From Cryptomeria japonica (lineage: Eukaryota; Streptophyta; Pinopsida; Cupressales; Cupressaceae): a stretch of DNA of 64,000 nt. Numbering within the stretch: the stretch's first letter is position 1; every line of letters begins with the position of its first letter. This document shows positions 34,052 through 43,139 of this stretch, in pieces. Position numbers and translations under genes: made by a program. Below the pieces are notes generated by a model. The model ran no database searches. It had not been told where the DNA came from and saw nothing but the letters and a program-made list of their open reading frames with translations. The stretch is from contig NC_081411.1 in assembly GCF_030272615.1 (NCBI RefSeq), forward strand, positions 212,901,744 through 212,965,743. Reading direction: 5' to 3'.

Positions 34052-35069
34052 TGTTGTAGGAGCATCACTCAAGTCATGTTTTAAAATCATTTTGATGCTG
34101 AGAGTCTTAAGTTGTTTTTAGAAGTCCATTTAGGGTCCATTGGGATCATTTCCAATGGTTTAGGATGTTTGATTTGGCTTAGAAGTTCAAATTTTGATTT
34201 TCCCTCCGAAATGCACTTTTGAATTTCTAGAGGAATTTTGTCTCGTGAGAGAGTTGGGGTTTGTTCCTCAACCTTAGTTTTAGGTTTTTTTGTGCAAATA
34301 AGTTTTTGCAAGTTTGAGAGCAAAAGTCAAAAAGGATATGAAACAAAAGCATGTAATTCGAATTGTAACTGTTATTTGTTGTTATTCCACATGAAATGAA
34401 TGAAAAATCACGCTCCATGAGGGTGTTAAGAAGTTTTGATGAGAAAACCCTCGTTCTTGACAATTTTTGACAGTTTTTGTGACAATTTTCTTCTATAACA
34501 GTCTGAGTTTTTCTTTGTACGGATTGGTATGGAACAATACAAGCCTGAAAATGATTGGAAAAGATAGTGTTATGTCTTACGAATCAAATGCAATCGGTCT
34601 GTAGTGATTTCATTGAGTTTTGAGCAAGATATGGCAAAAATACCATGGCTGCCCTGTTACAGACCTAGGGTTTCCAGCGAGAGGAAAAAATTCGTATCTT
34701 TTGTTTCTACCGTCCAAAATTGCTGAAAATTGGTAAATTTCATTATTTCATCTTTTGAGCAAGATATTGAGGTCTGTGTATGTCTTTTTAACGTGAAAAC
34801 TGTCATAAAGTACTAGTGAGTTGAGGGTTTTATCAAAATCTTATTTCTTGAGTTCTCCAAAGTAGGGTGAGGGTTTGAAGAGACCCTATAGAATGTGTTA
34901 AGGGTTTGAGAAGCTTCAGAAGCCATAGTAGCGAGTGAATTTGTTGCAAACACCCTTGTAGCCCTTTTTCTTGATCTAGATCGAAAACTTGTTGGAATCT
35001 TTCTCAAAGATAGAGTTATTGAAACTGGAACTCATTTGTTGCTATCATTCTTGTTTATCCTCTGCATCA
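34052..35069 (+). repeat. GypX 3' LTR, copy X3 (most complete)
   Basis: Starts TGTTGTAGGAGCATCACTC and ends CCTCTGCATCA at 35069, 1018 bp. This is the reference copy used here to recognise the other GypX LTR parts. It is followed by the outer TSD ATCAC and CopA. Confidence 0.85.
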
Positions 35070-35074
35070 ATCAC

Positions 35075-35870
35075 TGAAATATTCCACATTAGCTTGGGAA
35101 TAACTTTTGGCAACCAACTGCAGTTTGTACTTCTCAATATTACCACTAGATCCCATATTCTTATTGAACACACATTTGCAACTAATGAGATTCTGTCATT
35201 CAACTATACCAAATCTCACATATCATTCTTCTTTAGTGCAGTCATCGCCTCAGCCATGGTTGATTTATAGGACTCACAATAACCCATTTCCATTTCCTTT
35301 TTAACTACTCTAGGCTCATTAGTATTATTTGGCAAACCAAATATACATTTAGTATTAGGTGTGCTATACCTTTCTAGTTACATCCTTTGCTAGGTTGACC
35401 TTGCCAAAAGTTGAGGTGGAGGTTCTTCTAAACTCTCTAAGGTTTTTGTACCATACTTCTCTAGTCCAATCTAAATCTCTAATTCAACGTCTACTGAACC
35501 CTTCTTGATTTTTCATTATAGTTGCACATTTGACTTCCCATCCTCCTTTGGCTGTAAAGTATAGTAGAAGGTTTGGTCTCTATGAAAATCACATTTCAAC
35601 TATAGGGAATTTTTTTGACCACAAGATCCCAAAGTGTATCCATTCACATTGACACCATAGCCAATGAAGATACATTTCACAAACTTATTATCCAACTTTG
35701 ATTGTTTATTACTAGGCATGAGCTACTCCTTGCGACCACATACATGAAGATACTAAAGTGAAGGCTTTTTGTCTATCCAAACCTCAATGGAAGTTTTATC
35801 TCACAAGCAGTGATGTAGGAGATATATTGATTATGTAACATGCGATAGAAACTGCTTCTTTTGGCATTAA
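35075..35870 (-). pseudogene. CopA: Copia integrase end and RT N-terminus
   Basis: From 35865 down: AVSIACYIINISPTSLL, FGSH-like VCSHM region, KCIFIGYGVNVNGYTLG (read over frames near 35620-35690), then the linker and NLISCKCVFNKNMGSSGNIEKYK and LVAKSYSQANVEYFSD. These are the Copia integrase C-terminus and RT entry. It ends at the GypX TSD and continues at 3919-2700. Many stops; no 5' LTR or gag seen beyond 35870. Confidence 0.82.
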
Positions 35871-36599
35871 AAAAAGCTAGAAAAGATTTAAATTTGTGGG
35901 TGATAGATTATATTGATTTCATAAGTCTTTGACCAAGTTCGGAAGCTGATTGGTGCCATTGGGTTAGTTAGGTGACAATTTGTTTATTGGACAAATGAAC
36001 TAAGCCTTGTGGGTGATCATTGTTAAGTGCTCCCTTGCTGATTGAGGCTACAGTAGTCCATTATCAGATCAAAAAATTCACTCAGGCTTGTTGGATAGTC
36101 ATATAACAGTGTTTGTTTTTGGTTTGGTTTTGATTGCCATTTTTTTTTGCTCATATAGCAGTGTTTTTTTTGGCTTACTCCCTTTTTCACAAAAAAAGTA
36201 GTTTCTGATTTGCTGGATGTATATTTGATGTAAAACACAATACAAAATAGAAATTGCAGAGATACAACTTGCAGCAATAAATAAAGAGAATAATACAAGT
36301 ATTGAACAAACCCACAAGTTGAAATGCTTTCAGATTTATTACAAAATGTAGGGAGCAAAATATGACTGATATTATCAATTCGTAGATGACCAAATGACAA
36401 TACAAGCATACCTAGATGGTTTGAATATTGACAAGCTTGATTTTTGCACATGTAGCAGCAAACTGATGCTCTAAACTTGGACACAACACCTTCAAATCAA
36501 CTCCTCTGTTTACAAAATGAATGCATTGATATCAAATCCTAGATGTGCCCTTTAACAGAAAATACAATCTTCTAGAAAGTCAGCGATTCTTTTTGGCAA
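35871..36599. other. Unassigned spacer
   Basis: No family recognised. A 153-codon open frame at 36023-36484 (minus) is cysteine- and tyrosine-rich, has no known domain and lies in AT-rich DNA; I treat it as chance. Confidence 0.4.
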
Positions 36600-37632
36600 A
36601 TTTTACAGCCGATTACTCATTTTCTTGTTAACTCAACGAGTAATGATGGTGGATGATGAATCAACTGATATTCTTCATTCCACCTTTGCCCATATTCTGG
36701 TTGAAATGGATGTTTCAAAAGGGCTGCCTGCTGAAATCTTACTCAAATATTCAAAGGGTTGCTGGGTTCAATCTTTCGACTATGAAGGGATACCCTTCTG
36801 GTGTAGAAGATGTTTTAAAACAGGTCATGCGGCTGCACGATGTGGTTTAGAGAAAAAGACAATGACGGCTTCGTGCTGGAAAGGTGATTCTGAATAGTAT
36901 TACATGGTTGAGAAAAAATCTTAGTAACAAAGGAGTTTCTTTCAGGTGGTTGCGATGGAGTCACAGGGTAATGCGACATCCTCTCAAGATGTTACAAATG
37001 GAGGGGTTGCTGAAGTTGTGCAAGATATTCATGTTGAATCCTTTAAAGAGAGGGAATGGGTCTCAAGCTACAAATTCCTGTTATAGCGTTATGGCCATCA
37101 AATCTGGTGGCTCTTGTGACATTGTTTTGCCTGTAGGGAGGAAAATTGACGATACCTTTGAGATGGTGGATGCTCTCTCTATAGGCATTCATTCTCAGGA
37201 TGATGGTGGACTAGAGATGGGTTCGTTGGTTTGGCATGGTAAGGCAGCGCAAGTGGAAGAGGGCTGGATTATTGTTAAGGGTAAGAAGGCTAAGCTTTCT
37301 AGTTCCTCTTTTGACATTACTCTCCGCTTCCATAAGAGTATTGTTAAATGTAAATCTTGAGGGTTTTTGGTAGGGGGAGCTTAGGCTAGATTTTTTTTTG
37401 GATTTTGGTTGTTTGTTGGTTGTTTTTCTAGCAACTTTTGTTTTAGGTTGTGGAAGCCTACTTAACAAACCCATGTTTAAGGTTATGGGAGCCTAAAAAA
37501 CCCATGGTTGTCTGGTGATTTCATTTTCCCATCTTTTGACAACATTTTGGTTGAGGGTTCCAGATCCATTCAAAATCTGGTTGTAAAGGGTTTCGAGTCC
37601 CTTCAAAACCTGTTTTTACCTTAATAAAAAAC
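36600..37632 (+). pseudogene. LINE remnant: ORF1 end plus 3' tail
   Basis: 36625-36897 encodes HILVEMDVSKGLPAEILLKY, GCWVQSFDYEGIPFWCRRC and KTGHAAARC: the DUF4283-CCHC ORF1 protein of plant L1-type LINEs, knuckle CX2CX4HX4C intact. A second frame (to 37360) has the ORF1 C-terminal part ending EEGWIIVKGKKAKLSS. Then 3' UTR-like text with GGGTTTCGAGTCCCTTC and TTACCTTAATAAAAAAC, a usual LINE end, at about 37632. ORF2 (endonuclease, RT) is absent between ORF1 and the tail, so it is an internally deleted copy. Confidence 0.8.
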
Positions 37633-38222
37633 ATACGAACTATATATATATATATATTATAGCGTCATAAATTGTTCACCCTTAATAGGGTCATACAATT
37701 CCACGTTTAGGTTAGCACCCGCCTTAGTGTGTTGCAGTTTGCATTTACAAGATTCCTTTAAGCATTTAACTATTAATTTAATTAAATCTAAAATCCTCTC
37801 TCATCATTTATTTTATCTTCTTTAATCAATTAATCACTAAGTCCTAATAAAGTCCTATTTCGACTTTCAAGGCCTGATTTCGCCTATCTAAACACCTTGG
37901 ATTGTCACACCAAGCTAGGATTAACTTTGTAATCACGATACTTTGCATCCTTAGAAATTTGGAAAAAAAGTCGTCCGGACCATGGTGATTCGCCCTGGTC
38001 CCGACTTTTTCTCCTTGAATTTCAGGATCACGTTTTGACGGTATTATAATGTTTAAATCTTGCTTTGTGCAAAATTATATCAATTCTAGGTCGGCCTATC
38101 ATCAAAAATAAAGTTAGGGTTTCATAAATATGACCTTTTCTTTCCTCATTTGAAGGATCTAACAACTCTAGCAATTGAAGGAGCCTCTTGTGAAGTGAAA
38201 GTGCAGGTTTATGTAAAGTCTA
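37633..38222. other. Spacer with (TA)n; left flank of TRIM-t
   Basis: A short TA run lies at 37641-37659. The rest is unassigned AT-rich text without a coding frame. Confidence 0.5.
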
Positions 38223-38357
38223 TGTTGGTGTTGGAAATAAGCCACACCCAGACCGACGATGGATTGGTCCAAGAGGGGCCAGTAGCTCAGTGGTAGAGCA
38301 CTCCAGCAGCGTATGGAAGGTCCTAGGTTCGAGTCCTAGCTGGTCCATGTCTCAGCA
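38223..38357 (+). repeat. TRIM-t 5' LTR
   Basis: Starts TGTTGGTGTTGGAAATAAGC, ends CATGTCTCAGCA, with the primer site beginning at the next base. Carries the tRNA-like unit at 38276-38347. Confidence 0.95.
38276..38347 (+). ncRNA. tRNA-like sequence in TRIM-t 5' LTR
   Basis: 72 nt with a 7 bp acceptor stem (GGGCCAG with CTGGTCC, one G-U), T8 A9, a 4 bp D stem (GCTC/GAGC), variable loop of 5, and a perfect 5 bp T stem (CTAGG/CCTAG) with loop TTCGAGT. A box TAGCTCAGTGG (38283-38293) and B box GGTTCGAGTCC (38326-38336) are intact. The anticodon arm is poor: with a 7 nt loop most pairs fail and position 33 is C, and with an 8 nt loop four of five pair. So it is tRNA-derived and may keep pol III promoter activity, but is unlikely to be a working tRNA. 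No T-run terminator follows closely. Confidence 0.85.
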
Positions 38358-38370
38358 TGGTATCAGAGCC
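38358..38370 (+). promoter_or_regulatory. TRIM-t primer-binding site
   Basis: TGGTATCAGAGCC directly abuts the LTR end; complementary to the 3' end of initiator tRNA-Met. Confidence 0.95.
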
Positions 38371-38401
38371 AGGTCCAGGCTAGGAGCCCCAAGCACACGA
38401 G

Positions 38402-38448
38402 AGGTGTGGCTTAAGGGGGGGTGTTGGTGTTGGAAATAAGCCACACCT
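38402..38448 (+). promoter_or_regulatory. TRIM-t polypurine tract in a hairpin loop
   Basis: The tract TTAAGGGGGGG (38411-38421) precedes the 3' LTR. AGGTGTGGCTTA (38402-38413) and TAAGCCACACCT (38437-38448) form a perfect 12 bp stem whose 23 nt loop contains most of the tract and the LTR start. Confidence 0.8.
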
Positions 38449-38556
38449 GGACCGACGATGGACTGGTCCAAGAGGGACCAGTAGCTCAATGGTAGAGCAC
38501 TCCGACAGCTTATGGAAGGCCCTAGGTTCGAGTCCTAGCTGCTCCATGTCTCAACA
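38422..38556 (+). repeat. TRIM-t 3' LTR
   Basis: Same length as the 5' LTR, ends CATGTCTCAACA. Most differences from the 5' LTR are transitions. Carries the tRNA-like unit at 38475-38546. Confidence 0.95.
38475..38546 (+). ncRNA. tRNA-like sequence in TRIM-t 3' LTR
   Basis: Same 72 nt layout: acceptor GGACCAG with CTGCTCC (one mismatch), D arm GCTCAATGGTAGAGC, T arm and B box GGTTCGAGTCC unchanged. In a 7 nt loop register the anticodon positions read AGC (alanine-like) but position 33 is C and the stem is weak, so I do not assign an identity. B box kept exactly in both LTRs while the anticodon loop differs. Confidence 0.85.
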
Positions 38557-39686
38557 GTCTACAATTAGCAAATTAAGCATTCATCAAGCATTTTCTTCAT
38601 CAATTGAAGCTTTGGAGATATCGAAGAATAATAAGGAGATCACCCACTGTTGATTGGCTTGTACTTCTCCTTTAGGGTTTGGTATGGTTTCATGTTATTT
38701 TCATATCTCTATATAAGTTTCACATCACTTGCTTTCAAATTTGCATTAGTGCTTTAGATCCATATTGCATTTGTGATTTGAAGGTTTTACATTTATGTTA
38801 TTTTCATGTAGGGTTTAAACTCAAAACATAGGGTAGAACTCTAATTTGCATTCTAGCTCATTAGGATCTTACAAACACATGAGATTCTAGGGCACACACA
38901 TTCCAATATTACATTGGCTATTTGTGGCGGTGGAGATCACCAAAACAAGGGGTTTGACTAAGGCAAAACCCTATATAGCCATTCAAATACCATTTTTCAA
39001 GTTGCAAGTGCAGGTACAAAAGTCTGACAGAGCTGCGATCTTTCGGAAATCTAGAATTCATAGTCACGGGCCCAAATCCAGAGGAAGGCCCCAAATCCTT
39101 GGGATTGGGTTGCCCAGTGCCCTACTCCTCTGCATTTTCTGGCAGACTTTGGCAGTTCAGATTTGCAAGTCTTCAATTTGTAGATTCCAGATTCCCAGCT
39201 CAGTACAGTAACGGGGACTAGAGTGACCAGCGCCTTGGTCGGGCTCAATCAGGCTCAATTTTTGGTGACAGGTACACAACATAATTTCATTACCTGCTCT
39301 GTAGTCTGTATCTTAGTTTTAGTTCCTTGACTCTCTTATATAGAAGGAAGTCAAACTGAACCATCTCCTTAGGCTCTTTTGTCTTCCAATGTGTGAATGA
39401 AAGCGGGATTAGGCCTTAGCCTACCCGATTCCATTTTCACCCTACACACACACACACACATATATTGGCAATTATGAGTGTCATTGTTCTTATAATTTAT
39501 AATTATTGACAATTATGGGCATTGTTGTTCTTATAATTTATAATTTTGAATATATATGTGTTTGTGTGTGTGTACACACATGCATGTATGTATGTAGGAT
39601 GTATATGTATCCATGTATGTATGTAGGTATGTAAGTGTATGTACATGTGTGTGTGGGTGTGTGTGTGTGTGTGGGCACGTGCTCGC
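38557..39686. other. Spacer with simple repeats
   Basis: Unassigned up to about 39430. (CA)n at 39443-39463, a 45 bp imperfect tandem duplication (ATTATAATTTATAATT-type) at 39470-39545, and a long GTGT/GTAT alternating purine-pyrimidine tract at 39550-39675. LARD-R begins just after. A 95-codon plus frame at 38924-39211 has no known domain. Confidence 0.6.
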
Positions 39687-40215
39687 TGTTGATTTTAAGG
39701 TAGTGCTCATTAACCAAAGGCAAACATCAGATCTGTTGCTTTCCCAACCATAGACGATAAGCTCTTATCGTCATCCCCAAGCACACTACATAAATTTCTC
39801 ACCATCAATTGATCTGTTTGTACATGAATTCGATCTCCCTGATTATGATCGAACTTGCTGTCTGATCTCAGTTCCATAGAGGGAAGACCATGTCCATATA
39901 TATCCGTCGAAAGATGATATCCAAGAGTCTGCTCTCATCAAGGAGGCATGACCTTCATGAAGCATCGCATGCCTTCAAATGAGGGGTGGCAGACTTTAAC
40001 CAAAAGTCGGCCCCTTTGAAACAAATCCGATAAGTCAAACTCGATAATGTATGTTTAATCATTAGACCTGATAATGCATATGTGACTTAATAAAGATATT
40101 AAAGGATTAATATAAGTTGATAGATTCATCAAATGTGTAAGGCCAATAGGCCATTCACACATTTGATCTTGCTGAGTCGGCTTATAGGATTTCTACCAAC
40201 GCTATATCATCAACA
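39687..40215 (-). repeat. LARD-R 3' LTR
   Basis: 529 bp copy on the polypurine-tract side. Contains AATAAAGATATTAAAGG and GCTCTTATCGTC, both shared with the other LTR. Confidence 0.95.
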
Positions 40216-40267
40216 CTCCCTCTTAGCTAGGGAGGAATCCTTCTTAATCTCTACAAGTCACATCACC

Positions 40268-40877
40268 TCATCGATGACTTACATAATGACTACACTCATG
40301 TGAATGAAAGAAGCTTATCACCTCATCGTGATGTTTGACCACAATGGCTACTCCTAGAGGGTGAATACACACTAATGCTAAGTACTCAATATACAATTTG
40401 AGCTCCTTGTGCTGATAAAGCCAATCCAAGTACCGATTCCACAAGGCTACAGGCTCCGTCTCTAGCCCTTTCTTCTTCTTCAAAGAATTTATATCGAGCA
40501 CAGAAACCTCTCCAGCCACAGCAGCTTGAGTTTGAGTCACAAGCCGACATCTTTCAATGCTGACAATGCCAGGCTTTGAAATCTTGTGCGAAATCCTGTG
40601 ATTGGGTAGCAGGCAACTTTTTGCACAGGTTGCTGTCTACGTTCCCCCACAGAATTTCAGACGAAAAGGATTTTGGGCCATCATACTTGTTCTCGAGGCA
40701 TTGGGAGACTCTATCCCCTGATTGCCACCTGATTTGTTTAGACGCCTGACCGATGCCACTATGAAGGGCGAAGGTCAGCGAGTGTAATCGCTGCATTATC
40801 CTCTGTAGTCGCCTTTCGATCTGGAAGAGATCATAAATCTGCAATTGTTTCTGATTGAATTTCCCTTGAGAGCACAT
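40268..40877 (-). other. LARD-R interior open frames, unknown
   Basis: Two minus-strand open frames, 107 codons (40554-40877) and 90 codons (40268-40540), nearly end to end. The first has QKQLQIYDLFQIERRLQRIM and is helical; the second has WNRYLDWLYQHKELKLYIEYLA, which is unlike gag or pol that I know. Their order after the primer site would fit a decayed gag, a captured host fragment, or chance. I do not assign a function. Confidence 0.4.
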
Positions 40878-40928
40878 GATCTACCTTCAAGTGGTTAGGC
40901 TCTATAGAAGGAACTTGCTATGATACCA

Positions 40929-41457
40929 TGTTGATTTTAAGGTAGTGCTCGTTAACCATAGGCAAACATCAGATCTGTTGCCTTCCCAACCATAGACGAT
41001 AAGCTCTTATCGTCATCCCTGAGCACGCTACATAAATTTCTCACCATCAATTGATCTGCTTGTACATGAATTCGATCTGCTTGATTATGATCGAACTTGC
41101 TGTCTGATCTCAGTTCCATAGAGGGAAGACCACATCCATATATATTCGTCGAAAGGAGATATCCAAGAGTCGGCTCTCATCAAGGAGGCATGACCTTCAT
41201 GAAGCATCACATGCCTTCAAATGAGGGGTGGCGGACTTTAACCAAAAGCCGACCCCTTTGAAACAAATCCGATAAGTCAAACTCGATAATGTATGTTTAA
41301 TCATTAAACCTGATAATGCATATGTGACTTAATAAAGATATTAAAGGACTAATATAAGTTGATAGATTCATCAAATGTGTAAGGCCAATAGGCCATTCAC
41401 ACATTTGATCTTGCTGGGTCGGCCTGTAGGATTTCTACCAACGCTATATCATCAACA
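40929..41457 (-). repeat. LARD-R 5' LTR
   Basis: 529 bp copy on the primer-site side (minus-strand start TGTTGATGATATAGCG at 41457). Confidence 0.95.
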
Positions 41458-41719
41458 CTCGCATGCGTGCGTGCGTGTGTTCAATTGGCAAATTTGGATA
41501 GAACATGCAAGGATTTGATAATTGCATTGGAATGAGAATTACATTAATGCACATTTTGCTAACAATTAATGTTTTGATCCCATTCAAGGGTTACTAGATT
41601 GTGGGGTTGATAATTGTCTTGAGGAGAGGACAAGTCTATTGTCAAAGAACCTATTCTCAGACAAGACAAAAAGAAGCCCTTGCCTTGTGGTATCAAAATT
41701 AACTTTGAATTTTCTTAAG

Positions 41720-41930
41720 GAAATCTAGGGGTAGCAGGTGTAGGTTTCGTCCATTAAGATAGCCAAGGAGATATGATGATGGTGGGTGTGTTATACCTAG
41801 GAGATAGAAATAAATAATGAGGCAGAATGGGTGGCCCTTCTAGTGGGTTTTAAAAGCAATCTATATAGCTGGTTTCCGTCAGATAATGGTGGAAGGAGAT
41901 TTAAAGATTGTAATAGACCTTTCGGGATGT
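41720..41930 (+). pseudogene. LINE-type RNase H fragment
   Basis: Plus-strand pieces GNLGVAGVGFVH, INNEAEWVALLVGFK and VEGDLKIVID in order but in shifted frames match the RNase H domain at the end of plant LINE ORF2 (usual GxxGxGxV, NNxAEWxAL and VEGDSxxV blocks). Both sides are truncated; at about 41935 it abuts the GypT protease region on the other strand. Not clearly linked to the ORF1 remnant at 36600. Confidence 0.65.
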
Positions 41931-42039
41931 TATCTGTTGTTCTCCTTGCATCCAGGCCTCGAGAACTTCATTATTGTCAATACTATCATCGTCACTGTCA
42001 TGCCAATTTCTGTGAAACTTTTAGGACTTCCCTCATTTT

Positions 42040-42580
42040 CTATGTCTGCAAGTTTAGAGATAGAATTAGGTTCTTTATATCTTCTCCTTCTTTATCTTGT
42101 GCTACTTCCTCCACACATGCTCTATCTTCTGGTACTCTAAGGGGGATGTATCTGTTGTCATCTGCAAATGAGATTTCTTCCTTCCGGGAGTCAACAATTC
42201 CATTAGAATCTACAAACCATCTCAAACCTAGTAGGGCTTTAAAATTGTTAAAAGGTTCCTTCATTTTGGCAACTTCAAAGTCAACAATCTGTTTTACGCC
42301 CTTAATATTAACTTCCACATTCTTTGAAGTGCCAAGTGTTTCCATTTCAAAGTTATCTGCTAGATTGATGTTCATGGGACTCTTCACAAGTTTAGGTCTT
42401 TCTAGTTTGTCCAATGTGGTTGCTGGTAAAATATTCAGGTCTGCTCCCAGGTCAACCATGACATATTTCATCTTATGACCATGAAGATTTATATTATTAA
42501 TTAAGGGAGCATTCTTCCATTTCCGGTCTTCAGATAACTGATCAACCTCCTATTGTTTCAATTTGTTCCAATATTTACCC
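42040..42580 (-). pseudogene. GypT: Gypsy protease region
   Basis: Minus-strand frame reading KWKNAPLINNINLHGHKM, YVMVDLGADLNILPATTL, FEVAKMKEPFNNFKALLGLRW. This is the retropepsin region of a plant Gypsy of the Tat/Athila type (usual motif VMVDxGADVNxLP). The catalytic DTG or DSG is DLG here, so it would be inactive. CopC lies immediately upstream in the same gene, at 42581. Confidence 0.8.
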
Positions 42581-42770
42581 TATTAGAATAATATTCACAT
42601 ATATTATTAGTAATGGTCAATATAGTATTTTCACTATAATCTTAGTTAGATTAGTTTCTTTCTAATATCGTCTTCTATTTATGATTGTTTCTAACATAAA
42701 CATTGTCAATTTCATTGCTATATGTACATCTTCATTCTTTCAATAAATCAATGCAATTACCATTGTAACA
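42581..42770 (+). repeat. CopC 5' LTR
   Basis: 190 bp; contains CAATAAATCAATGCAATTAC near its end, shared exactly with the 3' LTR. Primer site follows directly. Confidence 0.9.
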
Positions 42771-43139
42771 TGGTATTAGAGCAGGAGACGATTTTTTTCA
42801 AAAGTTTTAATAATTCTAAAATATTTTTGCAATGAAATTTTTAGTGACATCTTTTCTAAAGATTTCGTTTCAGTTAGATTTTGTTTCTGTGTCGACAGTG
42901 CTCGTGGGTTGTGTTTATTCACGCATCCTTTGTTCACGCGACCTCTGCAATGTTCTTTTATTCGCGTGACCTGTGTGCGCGACATCATTTTTTTAGTGTG
43001 GCTCTATTCGTGGGTTTGTTTCGTGTGAGGGCTTCCTAGTAGTGTCATCGTGGTTTCTCTGTGCGAGGGCCTTCTCCCACGATGCCTAAGTCTGTGAATC
43101 GACAATTTAATAAGCATCATGCAATACACATGCCGAAAT

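Larger units (their letters stand above)
3920..35069 (+). mobile_element. GypX outer insertion into CopA (31 kb nest)
   Basis: The segment starts TGATGCAGGAGCATC at 3920 and ends CTCTGCATCA at 35069, flanked by the direct repeat ATCAC (3915-3919 and 35070-35074). Removing it makes the CopA RT continue from VEYFSD (about 35080) to DIFSPIAKL (3916). The outer ends are the 5' start and 3' end of the same LTR family in plus orientation, so the original insertion was a plus-strand GypX. Only the first 42 bp of its 5' LTR (3920-3961) remain at the left. Later insertions and an inverted block of GypX material fill the interior. GypX is a Ty3/Gypsy chromovirus: its pol ends in a chromodomain. Confidence 0.88.
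38223..38556 (+). mobile_element. TRIM-t: 334 bp LTR element with tRNA-like LTRs
   Basis: Two 135 bp direct repeats (38223-38357, 38422-38556) with TGTTGG...CA ends, separated by only 64 bp. The 64 bp start with the tRNA-iMet primer site TGGTATCAGAGCC and end with the polypurine tract TTAAGGGGGGG. The whole is flanked by the 5 bp direct repeat GTCTA (38218-38222, 38557-38561). This is the complete architecture of a terminal-repeat retrotransposon in miniature (TRIM). Unlike a usual TRIM, each LTR holds a 72 nt tRNA-like sequence. It has no coding capacity, so its enzymes must come from another LTR element. LTRs differ at about 11 of 135 sites, so the insertion is not recent. Confidence 0.95.
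39687..41457 (-). mobile_element. LARD-R: 1.77 kb non-autonomous LTR element
   Basis: Two LTRs of exactly 529 bp (39687-40215, 40929-41457), plus-strand TGTTGATTTTAAGG to ATATCATCAACA, with TSD CTCGC (39682-39686, 41458-41462). On the minus strand the right LTR is 5': primer site TGGTATCATAGC (40928-40917) follows it, and a polypurine tract GAGGGAG (40222-40216 region) precedes the left one. The 713 bp interior has no pol. LTRs differ at about 24 sites by eye (about 95% identical). Confidence 0.95.

Noticed and set aside
36023-36484. 153-codon minus frame as a gene
   Set aside because: No domain, odd composition and low-complexity AT-rich DNA; no supporting signals.
38276-38546. Two functional tRNA genes
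   Set aside because: The units lie inside the LTRs of one TSD-flanked element, their anticodon arms pair poorly, position 33 is C, the two copies differ in the anticodon loop, and no terminator follows.
38223-38556. SINE or Cassandra element
   Set aside because: A SINE has no LTRs, primer site or polypurine tract. Cassandra carries 5S rRNA-derived sequence, whereas this has tRNA-type A and B boxes and arms.
42079-42478. 215-codon plus frame 41831-42478 as a gene
   Set aside because: Most of it is the antisense shadow of the GypT protease; its first part overlaps the LINE RNase H fragment in the wrong frame.
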